Source: a virus
Reading direction: 5' to 3' (one strand)
Virus record (IMG/VR): IMGVR_UViG_3300010885_081999
Location: 1 to 64,000 of that record
DNA: 64,000 nt
The position numbers and the translations under genes are program-made. Positions 16,203 through 23,872 of the stretch are shown one piece after another. How positions within the stretch are numbered: the first letter of the stretch is position 1; each line of letters opens with the position of its first letter. The notes under the pieces were generated by a model. The model was not told the origin of the DNA, did not search any database, and was given only the letters and a program-made list of their open reading frames with translations.

Positions 16203-16786
16203 TGTGCCACCTTCACGTACTTCTTGATCACCCTGTGGTCGACACGTTCCTCGGGCGGAACGAAGTCCATCTCGAGGAGGTCGAAGAAGTCCTGCTCCTC
16301 GGGAATCCACAGCTGTTCGCCCGTGGGCATCGTCGGCATCGCGTCGGTCATGCGGCCGCCGCCCGACAGCTTCTTCCAACGCTTGAACATGCCGGGGATG
16401 AAGCCGTTGAAGGCGTTACCGTCGGGACCGACGCCGCTGCCCGTCCGCATCATGAAGAGGCCACCCCAGTTGTTGGGCGAAGCGAGGAAGAGGTCGAGGT
16501 TCATCTCCTCTGCGAGGCGGACCCGGATGTATCGGGCACCGGGCTTCGGTGACCACGGGATGACACCAGGAACGCCCGGTTTAATCGTTTGACCAACATC
16601 ACCAAGCAATTTGACGAGTTTATCCTGGTTGGCCTGGATGCCCACGATCTCGATGTCACCCACCACCGGCTTTCGACGTCGGATGGAGCCTGCGATCTCC
16701 GCACGGTCCATCGCAGGTGCGATGTGTTGCATCACCTTCGATGCGATGTCGATGGCTGAGGTGAGCTCGATCTTTCCGATTCCCAT
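16199..16786 (-). CDS. DNA polymerase X-family nucleotidyltransferase
   Basis: 195 residues. The palm motif A-G-S-I-R-R-R-K-P-V-V-G-D-I-E-I-V carries the G-S and the first two metal-binding acids (D-x-E), and L-D-L-F-L-A supplies the third. This is the polymerase-X catalytic core without N-terminal 8-kDa or PHP domains, short for a full repair polymerase. It could fill gaps in repair together with the nearby flap nuclease, or transfer nucleotides to another substrate. TAGATT stands 6 nt before the start with no Shine-Dalgarno. Confidence 0.8.
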   Translation of the reverse strand: MGIGKIELTSAIDIASKVMQHIAPAMDRAEIAGSIRRRKPVVGDIEIVGIQANQDKLVKLLGDVGQTIKPGVPGVIPWSPKPGARYIRVRLAEEMNLDLFLASPNNWGGLFMMRTGSGVGPDGNAFNGFIPGMFKRWKKLSGGGRMTDAMPTMPTGEQLWIPEEQDFFDLLEMDFVPPEERVDHRVIKKYVKVAQ

Positions 16787-16790
16787 GGTT

Positions 16791-17201
16791 CTAATCTACC
16801 ACGAGAGGGTCCTTCTTTGCACGGCGTCGCGACTTGATTTCTTCAAGTCTGTCGAGCAGTTGACGTTCTTCGCGATCGATCTCGGCGTCTTTCCATTCAT
16901 CGACGAGATCACTTGTGAACCACGTGTTTCGTGGGCCGTACTTCGACTCGTATTCCGCGATCGCCTCGTCCCAGTAGGAGATCCACGTCACTCTGTTCCG
17001 CCTGCAACGTTCAAGCCACATGACGCCGTCAAGTCTATTGCGGTCGTAGAGCTCCTGTTGGAGGTTGTCGGTGATCATGTTGATCCTTCCGGATCTCCTG
17101 ATCCACTCGACGTCCCTGACCTCCTCGAAGGAAGGTGCTGCACGCATCTTCCTGTCCCATGCCTTGATCGTCTCCTCGGTCGTGGGGATCTTCGTCTGCA
17201 T
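16791..17201 (-). CDS. Hypothetical protein, 136 aa, charged
   Basis: Two halves: a helical N-terminal region, then M-I-T-D-N-L-Q-Q-E-L-Y-D-R-N-R-L-D-G-V-M, a pattern I associate with uncharacterised phage proteins. The C-terminus is Arg/Lys/Glu-rich. GGAG lies 9 nt before the start, inside the loop of a CATGTG...CACATG inverted repeat (17199-17219). Confidence 0.55.
   Translation of the reverse strand: MQTKIPTTEETIKAWDRKMRAAPSFEEVRDVEWIRRSGRINMITDNLQQELYDRNRLDGVMWLERCRRNRVTWISYWDEAIAEYESKYGPRNTWFTSDLVDEWKDAEIDREERQLLDRLEEIKSRRRAKKDPLVVD
16793..16798 (-). promoter_or_regulatory. -10 hexamer TAGATT, leaderless start of the polymerase X gene
   Basis: Minus-strand TAGATT, 6 nt, ATG 16786; it overlaps the stop codon of the gene upstream. 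Confidence 0.45.
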
Positions 17202-17212
17202 GTGTCACTCCG

Positions 17213-17638
17213 TCACATGTCGGGGAGCTTGATCTTCGCGACTGTTCCGTCGGGAAGCATCACGGTGGTCGTGTCAGGTGCCTGCTGAGAAGGCTCCGAG
17301 CGATGTGTGAAGTCAGGAAGGTCATCGATCGTCTGGGCAGAAGCTTGGTCCGTCCCGTACCATTCCTTCGACTTCGAGACGGCAGCATCGACGATCTTGT
17401 TGACCATCGTCGTCGCCCTCTTCACGAGGACGGACCGAGCCTTCTCTGCATTGTCGAAGATCTCGCCGTCGATCTCGTCGAGCATGACGGTCGTCGCCCC
17501 GCTCGAGCCCGCCTGAAGGACGTATCGTACGTCCTCACCCTGCAGTGTCTTCTTCGTGATCACTTCGACCACCTGCATGGGATACACCTGACTCTTCTTC
17601 GCGAGGACGACGAAGATGACCTGTCCTATCGTGTACAT
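17213..17638 (-). CDS. Hypothetical protein with KOW/SH3-like N-terminus
   Basis: 141 residues. The N-terminal 45 residues (Y-T-I-G-Q-V-I-F-V-V then Y-P-M-Q-V-V-E-V-I) look like a small beta-barrel, followed by a Lys-rich helix and a flexible Ser/Thr/Pro tail that ends in a short strand (V-M-L-P-D-G-T-V). It follows its upstream neighbour by 3 nt, with GGAG before the start. No function assigned. Confidence 0.55.
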   Translation of the reverse strand: MYTIGQVIFVVLAKKSQVYPMQVVEVITKKTLQGEDVRYVLQAGSSGATTVMLDEIDGEIFDNAEKARSVLVKRATTMVNKIVDAAVSKSKEWYGTDQASAQTIDDLPDFTHRSEPSQQAPDTTTVMLPDGTVAKIKLPDM

Positions 17639-17641
17639 GTC

Positions 17642-17983
17642 CTACTCCTCCTCGACGTCGTCGGATTCGTCCTCCGAGTCGTCTCCACGTGGGTCCGTAG
17701 TGATCTGAAACACAGAAAGTGCAGGAGTCCCCGCGTGTGCCACGACGTAGTCGGGAGCATCGTCACCCACTGGAAGACCTGCAGCCTCTGCTGCCGTGTG
17801 GATCTTCTTCCAGAGCATCGATTCGACGAGGGTGCGTCCCTCGAGCTCTGCGAGGGCCTGACTCAGCGTCTTCGATGCGTCTGGTGGAAGGACGACGCTG
17901 AACATGTCCCTGAGGTGGAGAAGCTCGAACTTCGTGAGTCTGAGGTCGTACGTCTTTCGTTTCTTGATATCGTTCGTTTTCAA
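17642..17983 (-). CDS. Hypothetical protein with acidic tail, TTG start
   Basis: 113 residues beginning at TTG 17983, which has a perfect AGGAGG 6 nt upstream; no ATG is better placed. A basic N-terminus and a helical middle (L-L-H-L-R-D-M-F) precede a strongly acidic tail (D-D-S-E-D-E-S-D-D-V-E-E-E). No family recognised. Confidence 0.55.
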   Translation of the reverse strand: MKTNDIKKRKTYDLRLTKFELLHLRDMFSVVLPPDASKTLSQALAELEGRTLVESMLWKKIHTAAEAAGLPVGDDAPDYVVAHAGTPALSVFQITTDPRGDDSEDESDDVEEE

Positions 17984-18031
17984 TGTAGTCCTCCTGTGCT
18001 GGGTTCGTCCGAGCTTCTCGCACCGTTCGTG

Positions 18032-18319
18032 TCACTGCGCGGGATCTGTCAGTGCCTCGATGAAGAGGTCGAAGGTGTCGCGGTGGACGACCTCACGCTG
18101 GATCTTCACGACCTTGAGCGCCGCCTGGAGGGTCTTGTAGTCGAGCTTCTCCTCGTACTCTTCGATGATCTCCTTGCGGTCAGTCTTGAGGAGCTCGATC
18201 TCGTTGTCGACCGACTCGATCTTGCCGACGAACTCCTTCACCAGAGATCGAAGTGCATTGATCTCGTCGGGTTGCATCGTCGCCGTGTTGTAGTTCTTGG
18301 GTGCTTGCTTCTTAGGCAT
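18032..18319 (-). CDS. GapR-like (DUF2312-type) chromatin protein
   Basis: 95 residues. After a short basic N-terminus comes L-R-S-L-V-x-x-F-V-x-K-I-E, a Lys/Glu coiled-coil, L-D-Y-K-T-L-x-x-A-L-K-V-V-K-I and D-L-F-I-E-A-L, in the order and spacing of alphaproteobacterial GapR. GapR binds overtwisted DNA ahead of replication forks and guides topoisomerases. A phage copy may organise phage DNA or interfere with host chromosome topology. Similarity is moderate, and a generic coiled-coil is the alternative. TATCAT lies 6 nt before ATG; no Shine-Dalgarno. Confidence 0.55.
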   Translation of the reverse strand: MPKKQAPKNYNTATMQPDEINALRSLVKEFVGKIESVDNEIELLKTDRKEIIEEYEEKLDYKTLQAALKVVKIQREVVHRDTFDLFIEALTDPAQ

Positions 18320-18325
18320 GCATCA

Positions 18326-18331
18326 ATGATA
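18326..18331 (-). promoter_or_regulatory. -10 hexamer TATCAT, leaderless start
   Basis: Minus-strand TATCAT, 6 nt, ATG 18319, with a weak -35-like TGAACA 17 nt upstream. Confidence 0.45.
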
Positions 18332-18351
18332 CACAACGACGAGGCCTTTGT

Positions 18352-19464
18352 TCAGAGTGCCTTTATCTTTTGGATCACAGCACGATAGTCCTTGATGTAC
18401 TGCGCTTCTTCGGGTATGCCGGCCTTGAGGACCTTGTCGACGTGATCCTCGAGGCTCTTGATGTAGAACTCCTTGGAAGCCTTTCGCGAGCCGTCGACGA
18501 GCATCTTCTCCGCCTTGGTTTTCTCCTGAGGTGGGAGCTTCTTGATCTCCTCGACCTTCGCCTTCGCGTCGCCTTTCAACTTGCTTCCTGCGGCCTTCTC
18601 GATGTCCTCGATCGTCTTCACCTTCTTGAGGACGTTCTCGGCCTGTGAGAAGACGTCGGTCAGCGTCTTCCTGTAGACCTTCGTCGCATCGGCCTGCATC
18701 TTCTTGACCTGCGGTGCATCGAGGGCCTTCGCGAGGAACTTCTTGCTGGAGAGTATCTTTGCGGGAGTGAACTTCTTCTTGTCGTCTGGCTCGTCGTCTT
18801 CTCTCAGCTGTGACTCTCCCCACATGGAGCGAGGACCGTCCTTCTTCTTGGAGGGCTTGGATCCGCCTCTGCCGTCGTCGCCCAGTGCCATCCTACCGGC
18901 GGCCTCCAGCTTCGACGTGACGGAGTCGTACAGTTCATCGGAAAAACCACCCGTCACTGCGGATAGAAGCTCCTTGGACACGGCGGCGCTCTTCTTCGTG
19001 GCGACCGCACCGAGGACGAGAGCAGGCGACGCCATGAACGCGAGGAGTCCTGCGTCGGGCGACGCCAGAGCTGCGTCGGTGCGCGCATACACGTCCTTGT
19101 ACTCACCCTTGATCTTCTCGATGTCTTCCTTTTCCTTGTCGAAGACGTCTGCATAGTTGTAGCCGTATATCGGGATCAGCGTGGTGAGTACCGTCTGAAG
19201 GCCGACCCAGAGGACGGTCCTCGCCTTACGGGTGATCTCCTTGGTCTTTCCTACTGCCGTCTTGAAGACGTCGACGAACGGTCCGATGAAGGCATCGTAC
19301 ATGTCGTTGCCGCTGCCGTAATGTGCTCCGCCCATGCCCATGCCCGAATCGTACGAAGAAAATCCTCCGCCGAACATCGCGGGATTGCCGCCAGCCTCAT
19401 CCTCAACGAGGAGGGAATTCCTGACGTATTCACGCAGCAGAATCTCGTCTCTTCTATATCGCAT
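18352..19464 (-). CDS. Tagged large hypothetical protein, probable virion component
   Basis: 370 residues. The leader M-R-Y-R-R-D-E-I-L-L-R-E-Y-V-R-N-S-L-L-V-E-D is the LREYV form of the shared tag with an L-V-E site. A Gly/Met/Ser-rich segment (about 28-50) is followed by two hydrophobic stretches (V-L-W-V-G-L-Q-T-V-L-T-T-L and A-L-V-L-G-A-V-A-T) and a long Lys-rich helical C-terminus. Membrane or capsid-interior association is possible. ATATTTA lies 8 nt before the start. It is divergent from the nucleotidyltransferase gene. Confidence 0.65.
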   Translation of the reverse strand: MRYRRDEILLREYVRNSLLVEDEAGGNPAMFGGGFSSYDSGMGMGGAHYGSGNDMYDAFIGPFVDVFKTAVGKTKEITRKARTVLWVGLQTVLTTLIPIYGYNYADVFDKEKEDIEKIKGEYKDVYARTDAALASPDAGLLAFMASPALVLGAVATKKSAAVSKELLSAVTGGFSDELYDSVTSKLEAAGRMALGDDGRGGSKPSKKKDGPRSMWGESQLREDDEPDDKKKFTPAKILSSKKFLAKALDAPQVKKMQADATKVYRKTLTDVFSQAENVLKKVKTIEDIEKAAGSKLKGDAKAKVEEIKKLPPQEKTKAEKMLVDGSRKASKEFYIKSLEDHVDKVLKAGIPEEAQYIKDYRAVIQKIKAL

Positions 19465-19472
19465 CGTGCATC

Positions 19473-19479
19473 TAAATAT
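19473..19479 (-). promoter_or_regulatory. ATATTTA promoter element (minus)
   Basis: Minus-strand ATATTTA (in GTATATTTAGA) ends 8 nt before ATG 19464. It pairs divergently with the plus-strand copy at 19491. Confidence 0.55.
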
Positions 19480-19490
19480 ACTTCGATCCC

Positions 19491-19497
19491 ATATTTA
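19491..19497 (+). promoter_or_regulatory. ATATTTA promoter element (plus)
   Basis: ATATTTA ends 6 nt before ATG 19504. It sits in the inverted repeat CCCATA-TT-TATGGG; there is no Shine-Dalgarno. Confidence 0.5.
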
Positions 19498-19503
19498 TGG
19501 GTC

Positions 19504-20097
19504 ATGAGAAGCATTGGACTCGTCCCCATGGCAGCGAAGCCGTATCACGCAGGTCACGACGGTCTCGTGAGGATCGCAGCGAAGGAGAACGATGAGGTAC
19601 GTCTGTTCGTGTCGCTGCTCGACAGGGTGCGAAAGGGAGAGACTCCCGTATACGGAGTCGACATGAAGAAGGTCTGGGACCTCTTCATAGAGCCGTCTCT
19701 GCCTGGAAACGTCGAGGTCCAGTACGTCAACGTTCCCGTCCAGGAAGTGTATCGATCGATCGAGGAAGCTGAAGGAGACGAAGACGTCCTGTTCAGGATC
19801 TATTCTGACGACGAGGACATCTTGAAGTACAGCGACGCGTCGCTGTCTAAGTCTGCGCCAAAGCTGTTCGCCAACGGACAGATCGAAAGACGCGGAGTGG
19901 CGAGATCAGAGACGGTTCCCGTCAGCGGAACAGAGATGAGGGGCTACATCGGGTCAGGTGACGTAGAGAAGTTCATCGAGTTGCTTCCTCCCGCCGTGAG
20001 GAAGAACGGTCAAGAGATCTACGATCTCCTCAGCAGACGCCCGATGGGTGAGAGCCTGCTGAGGAGATATGTCGGATTGTGCTTATCAGCGTCTTGA
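19504..20097 (+). CDS. Cytidylyltransferase-like nucleotidyltransferase
   Basis: 197 residues. G-L-V-P-M-A-A-K-P-Y-H-A-G-H-D contains the H-x-G-H motif of the nucleotidylyltransferase superfamily (NMNAT, cytidylyltransferases), and R-S-E-T-V-P-V-S-G-T-E-M-R sits where the second nucleotide-binding S/T-x-x-x-R element is expected. Substrate cannot be set from sequence; NAD metabolism or activation of a small alcohol phosphate are possible. Isolated on the plus strand among minus-strand genes, it overlaps the convergent gene at 20086 by 12 nt. Confidence 0.75.
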   Translation: MRSIGLVPMAAKPYHAGHDGLVRIAAKENDEVRLFVSLLDRVRKGETPVYGVDMKKVWDLFIEPSLPGNVEVQYVNVPVQEVYRSIEEAEGDEDVLFRIYSDDEDILKYSDASLSKSAPKLFANGQIERRGVARSETVPVSGTEMRGYIGSGDVEKFIELLPPAVRKNGQEIYDLLSRRPMGESLLRRYVGLCLSAS

Positions 20098-21366
20098 CGT
20101 CTTCTTTGCAGACAGGGCGTTTGCTACTACACTCTGTACTTTCTTCAGGGTTGTTGCAGCACTTCCTCCTGGTGCTTTGGCCATGGGACCTGCATGAACT
20201 TTGTACTGTATCACCAAATTAGTGCCTTGAAGTGAAACTGCTTCTGGCATGCTGTCTTTCACTGCACTAATGCTCTTCAGCTCTGGGGGGGTCAGGCTGA
20301 TTCTTGACGTTGATCCTCCCGTACCAGGTCTAAACATCAGAATAGGCTTGTGGGAAGTGTCACTTGGGATGTTATTTTTGGCATCGCGTGCGTAAAGATG
20401 ACCATTTTCTCCAACGTCAAGCTTGTACAAGTTTCCAGCTTTCTTGAGTGTCATGCCAGCGATGTCAGAAACTATGATGAAAGCACATTCGTCAGCAGGA
20501 TCTCCCTTGGGTCCATAGATGAATACTTCTGCAATCTTTGGGTCGTCAATTTCTGCATACCAGCCAGAGACATAAGACGTCTCGCCTGCAACTAACATGT
20601 CCTTGTATGTCGCTGTGGATTCTTCGATAAACTTCTGAGTGAAGTCAATCAGTTTCTTTTCGTTCTTGTCGCCAGAACCTGATGCATTCAAATTCTGAAG
20701 CAGTCTAGTCACTGCTGAGTAAGTCTGAGGGGGCATGTTGCCTTTTTGTACCTTGTGTGATATGCCCGTGCCTTCTATTTGGTTTCCAGACGTATCGACC
20801 AGAATAAAGTCCGAGTGTGCTGCCTTGTTCTCGTTCTTTATGATTCCGCCGACGCCGGAGAAATTCTTGCCAGCAATTTGAACAGTTATCGGCTTTCTAC
20901 CGCCTTGCGTAGCTTCGTCAAATGAAGCCTGCAAGTTTTGAAGAGCTCCTGCCTCTGCATGCAATTCTTCGCCCTTAGAGACGAGCCAGCTGTATTTCGC
21001 GCCTGGCGTCACACTCATACTGTAGACGTTAGGTGATTTATCAAATTCAGCGTTTCTCTGGGGGCGCTTACCCTTAGCCAAACTATTGGCTGCACCTATC
21101 TCATCAGGTGTAAAGTCTCTGTTCAGCAAATTGATGTTGAGCTCAGAACCATCTGGTGTCAAAACACCCACCAGACGTCTGTCTAAGTCATCTGGGTTGA
21201 CCTTGACTCTCTTTTTTGTCAATGCTGCTGTGATTGCAGTCTTGACAGGGACAGGTGCGTTGGAAAACTTCACACCAAAGTAAGGTCGCTCTGGCCGAAT
21301 AGTGCCTTCTAGCAGTGGCCTAAGACCCAAAGCTAGCTTCAGATACTCTCTCAATAGTTTGCTCAT
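20086..21366 (-). CDS. Tagged hypothetical protein, AT-richer than neighbours
   Basis: 426 residues. The leader M-S-K-L-L-R-E-Y-L-K-L-A-L-G-L-R-P-L-L-E-G is a shared tag ending in L-L-E. The body has alternating strands and Gly-rich turns (A-G-K-N-F-S-G-V-G-G) and no family I recognise. Base and codon use look less GC-biased than the genes on either side, as for 54008-55180, which may mean later acquisition. ATGA overlap with the ligase-fold gene suggests co-expression. Confidence 0.65.
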   Translation of the reverse strand: MSKLLREYLKLALGLRPLLEGTIRPERPYFGVKFSNAPVPVKTAITAALTKKRVKVNPDDLDRRLVGVLTPDGSELNINLLNRDFTPDEIGAANSLAKGKRPQRNAEFDKSPNVYSMSVTPGAKYSWLVSKGEELHAEAGALQNLQASFDEATQGGRKPITVQIAGKNFSGVGGIIKNENKAAHSDFILVDTSGNQIEGTGISHKVQKGNMPPQTYSAVTRLLQNLNASGSGDKNEKKLIDFTQKFIEESTATYKDMLVAGETSYVSGWYAEIDDPKIAEVFIYGPKGDPADECAFIIVSDIAGMTLKKAGNLYKLDVGENGHLYARDAKNNIPSDTSHKPILMFRPGTGGSTSRISLTPPELKSISAVKDSMPEAVSLQGTNLVIQYKVHAGPMAKAPGGSAATTLKKVQSVVANALSAKKTSRR

Positions 21367-22628
21367 GACTTCTTCCCTTTTCTTCCGTACTTAAACAGAC
21401 CCAGTATCTGGTTCGCAGCGGCAAAACTGCCCGTGAACTTGTAGGCGTTGCCCTTGTAGATGAAGACGACGCCCTCCATGGGAGACGTGATGTTCTCCAC
21501 GGATTTGAGCTTGTCCATCTGCGCTGCGAGGACAGACATCGACATCTCGTCGCCGCTCGACTCGATCGAGTCGATTGCATTCTGCACCTCACCGCGGAGG
21601 CGCTCAACTTCGCGTGCCGTGTCGTCGATCAGCGTGGACTGCAGTCCCTTGAGTACCTCGACTGCGAAGTCGTTGACCGCCAGCTCGATGGGCCTCACGA
21701 ACGACTTCAGCAGGGCAGGAGAATTCCTCACAAATGCAGATACCTGTTCTCCTGTCGATTTGTCCAACTTTTTCTTGATGTCGTTGAGAGACGGTGCACC
21801 GTCCTCCTCGAGGCAGCGAGACATCACCATGCCCTCTATGTCGGGAGGGAGTCCCAGTTCTTCCACCTTCTCAGAGAGAAGCTCCCTGAGGTAGTCGCCC
21901 ATCGTGTCGGAGTCGGAAACTCCCGCATCGGCCATCGCAGACTCGATCTGTGAAGTCGTCGAGGAATAGACCTCTCCGTTCGACAGGTTCTTCATCCTCA
22001 CGATCGAAGGCCCTCTCACCTTCCAGCCCGTGGCCTCCACTGCGGACTGCATCCTGTCGATGTACTGCGTCAATATGTCGACTCCCCCCGCATCGTCCTG
22101 AGTCATCTGCACCGATCCGTCGGACGACCTCTTGAACACGGGCCACCCGTGGAAGACGACGTTGTTGGAGTCGTAGTTGATCACGTTGGGGTTCTTCGTG
22201 TAGATGACCTCCATCGAGTACCACCGATTCGCCGAGTCCCCGAAGACATTGCGCTTCACCTTGCCTGGTAGGGCTCCGATCGCTCCTTCGAGCACCTTGA
22301 AGGCCTTGGTGAAGGCCTCCTCCACGGATCCTCTTCCCGCGAACTTGGCGGCCAGAGCAGCAGCGTCCATGCCGCCGCCCTTGATGTCTGAGCCACGTGT
22401 CACCTTCACCTGACCCTCGGAGTCGTCGTAGGAGAAGACGAGGTTCATGCCGTCCATCTTCTCTGACACCTTCTCGAGGCGACCCGTTGAAGCCTTGCGA
22501 AGGATGGACTTGATCTCCCCGAAGGTGAGCTCCTTGTTGTCGTATAGATGCTGAAGGTGGCCGACAAGCCCTCCGCATAACAGGAGCTGCTTTCCTCCAA
22601 AGGGATAATGAAGACGTTCACGAAGCAT
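21363..22628 (-). CDS. Ligase/nucleotidyltransferase-fold protein
   Basis: 421 residues from ATG 22628 (GAGG 8 nt upstream). V-S-E-K-M-D-G-M-N-L near residue 50 is a ligase motif I (K-x-D-G) with the potential adenylated Lys, W-Y-S-M-E-V-I a motif III candidate, M-E-G-V-V-F-I motif IV and A-Y-K-F-T-G motif V. Similar ligase-like proteins of unknown substrate occur in T4-like cyanophages, there also behind short N-terminal tags. The order of motifs is right but the spacing between III and IV is long (a 200-residue insertion). It may ligate nucleic acid or adenylylate protein. Confidence 0.6.
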   Translation of the reverse strand: MLRERLHYPFGGKQLLLCGGLVGHLQHLYDNKELTFGEIKSILRKASTGRLEKVSEKMDGMNLVFSYDDSEGQVKVTRGSDIKGGGMDAAALAAKFAGRGSVEEAFTKAFKVLEGAIGALPGKVKRNVFGDSANRWYSMEVIYTKNPNVINYDSNNVVFHGWPVFKRSSDGSVQMTQDDAGGVDILTQYIDRMQSAVEATGWKVRGPSIVRMKNLSNGEVYSSTTSQIESAMADAGVSDSDTMGDYLRELLSEKVEELGLPPDIEGMVMSRCLEEDGAPSLNDIKKKLDKSTGEQVSAFVRNSPALLKSFVRPIELAVNDFAVEVLKGLQSTLIDDTAREVERLRGEVQNAIDSIESSGDEMSMSVLAAQMDKLKSVENITSPMEGVVFIYKGNAYKFTGSFAAANQILGLFKYGRKGKKS

Positions 22629-22731
22629 TATTCGCCTCAAAAAGATTAAGCAACATTTCACACGACATATGACTTTTCGACTTTTTGCTTTGTTCTCTGA
22701 AGAAGGAATGATTCTTAGATTTGAAAGACAT
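22618..22731 (-). CDS. Possible 37-aa leader ORF
   Basis: An ORF of 37 codons lies in the 130-nt leader before the ligase-fold gene and overlaps its start by 11 nt. It is basic at first (K-S-K-N-H then S-K-K-S-K-S-H). Only a weak GAAG precedes the ATG. It may be a coupled small peptide or just leader sequence. Confidence 0.25.
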   Translation of the reverse strand: MSFKSKNHSFFREQSKKSKSHMSCEMLLNLFEANNAS

Positions 22732-22757
22732 GCAGTTACTTCAACAGCTAGACCGCC

Positions 22758-22764
22758 TAACTAT
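22758..22764 (-). promoter_or_regulatory. ATAGTTA element before the ligase-fold gene
   Basis: Minus-strand ATAGTTA overlaps the stop codon of the gene at 22761 and is followed by an AT-rich leader of about 130 nt before ATG 22628. Confidence 0.5.
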
Positions 22765-23027
22765 TTCTGCTTCTCGTTGATCTGATTCTTCTTCTTCGCG
22801 GACTGAAGTTCCTTGCGGAGGTGGTTGTACACGTTGCGGTAGTGTCCCCTCTTCTCGGAGCCTTGAGGATACTTGTCGCGCCAATAGGCTGCGTCAGAGC
22901 AACGTGCCTCGAGATCGGCCACGTGGTCGTCCGAGCCCCACTCGGATGTGCGATCCCCGCTGAGAAGGGCCTGTTTCATTTTTCGCTCTATGATGAGCCT
23001 GACGTACGTCTCAATCAGCTTTTCCAT
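22761..23027 (-). CDS. Small tagged basic protein, 88 aa
   Basis: The leader M-E-K-L-I-E-T-Y-V-R-L-I-I-E-R-K fits the shared tag with an I-I-E site. The rest is hydrophilic and helical with clustered Asp/His/Trp (W-G-S-D-D-H-V-A-D-L) and a Lys-rich tail. Its start overlaps the end of 23011-23211. Function unknown; probably virion-associated. Confidence 0.55.
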   Translation of the reverse strand: MEKLIETYVRLIIERKMKQALLSGDRTSEWGSDDHVADLEARCSDAAYWRDKYPQGSEKRGHYRNVYNHLRKELQSAKKKNQINEKQK

Positions 23028-23211
23028 CTGCTTCCTCCAACGCCCTTTTCATGGCGGACGTGAGATAGTACTTGACATGTCGTTCGGTGATGTGGTTCAC
23101 CGTGTCGAGGTCGAAGGACGTCCTGATCCTCTCAAGAAGCGTCTCAGACATGTCGAGCGTGAAAACCTGTCCTGACTTCATCTGGATCTCGATTGTCTTT
23201 GCGACGTGCAT
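23011..23211 (-). CDS. Small hypothetical protein, 66 aa
   Basis: An N-terminal beta hairpin (T-I-E-I-Q-M-K-S-G-Q-V-F-T-L-D) is followed by two helices (S-E-T-L-L-E-R-I and the Lys/Arg/Ala-rich tail). It may be a small DNA-binding or assembly factor. GAGGAG before the start. It lies 7 nt downstream of the 23219 gene. Confidence 0.5.
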   Translation of the reverse strand: MHVAKTIEIQMKSGQVFTLDMSETLLERIRTSFDLDTVNHITERHVKYYLTSAMKRALEEADGKAD

Positions 23212-23218
23212 TTTCTCC

Positions 23219-23845
23219 TCACTTCTTCTTCGGTGTGATGGGAACGGGGCCCGACGTGTCCTCTGACGACGGCTTCTTCTCTGACTTCTCCTTCTCAGGA
23301 GCCTTTATCACGTTGGGCTTGATGGACTTCGTCTTCTTCTCTTCCTTGTCGCCCTTCTTCATCTCGACGTCGGGGTCAGGATCTGCGGGATTCGTCGCAT
23401 CTGCAGCCGGGATCTCTCCCGTCACGATCTGTGCGAGGCCCTTGAGGAACGCGAGGAGCGCGACCTTCTCGGCCTTGGAGAGGCTTTTGACGTACTCGTC
23501 GAGGTGTGCGGATATTGATTCGTCCTTGAAGGACTTGCCGCTACGTATCGTGTTGAGCTTGTCGACGATGTCCTTCGTCTCGATCTCACCCTTCTTGAGC
23601 TTGTCCTTCTCGGCGTCTGTCGTCTTCGACGATCCTGAGTCTGACGTCTCCTTGTCGTCCTTCTTCTCTTCCCCTTCGTCATCACCACCGAAGAGGTCGT
23701 CGTCTTCCTCGCCGAGCATCTTCTGCTGCTTCTCTTTCTCGTCCACAGCGTTCTGGTAGAGCGACTGCTTGAGGCTCTCCTTCATGATGGCCTCAATGGC
23801 CTTTGACAACGAACGACCTGACTGAATCTTAGTTTGCTTTTCCAT
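23219..23845 (-). CDS. Acidic, Lys/Glu-rich scaffold-like protein
   Basis: 208 residues, very highly charged: an acidic block (E-E-D-D-D-L-F-G-G-D-D-E-G-E-E) near residue 50 and a basic, Pro-rich tail. An N-terminal amphipathic helix (S-L-S-K-A-I-E-A-I-M-K-E-S-L) resembles the shared leaders. Charged helical proteins of this type form the prohead core in T4-like phages, so scaffold or internal protein is a reasonable guess. ATATTTA and a GGTGGAG Shine-Dalgarno precede the start. Confidence 0.55.
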   Translation of the reverse strand: MEKQTKIQSGRSLSKAIEAIMKESLKQSLYQNAVDEKEKQQKMLGEEDDDLFGGDDEGEEKKDDKETSDSGSSKTTDAEKDKLKKGEIETKDIVDKLNTIRSGKSFKDESISAHLDEYVKSLSKAEKVALLAFLKGLAQIVTGEIPAADATNPADPDPDVEMKKGDKEEKKTKSIKPNVIKAPEKEKSEKKPSSEDTSGPVPITPKKK

Positions 23846-23861
23846 TGAACTCCACCGCCTC

Positions 23862-23868
23862 TAAATAT
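23862..23868 (-). promoter_or_regulatory. ATATTTA promoter element
   Basis: Minus-strand ATATTTA (in GATATATTTAGAGG), 16 nt before ATG 23845, with a Shine-Dalgarno-like GGTGGAG between. Confidence 0.55.
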
Positions 23869-23872
23869 ATCT

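Noticed and set aside
19487-19500. CCCATA-TT-TATGGG as an intrinsic terminator
   Set aside because: The stem is only 6 bp and no T-run follows; it lies on a promoter element between divergent genes.
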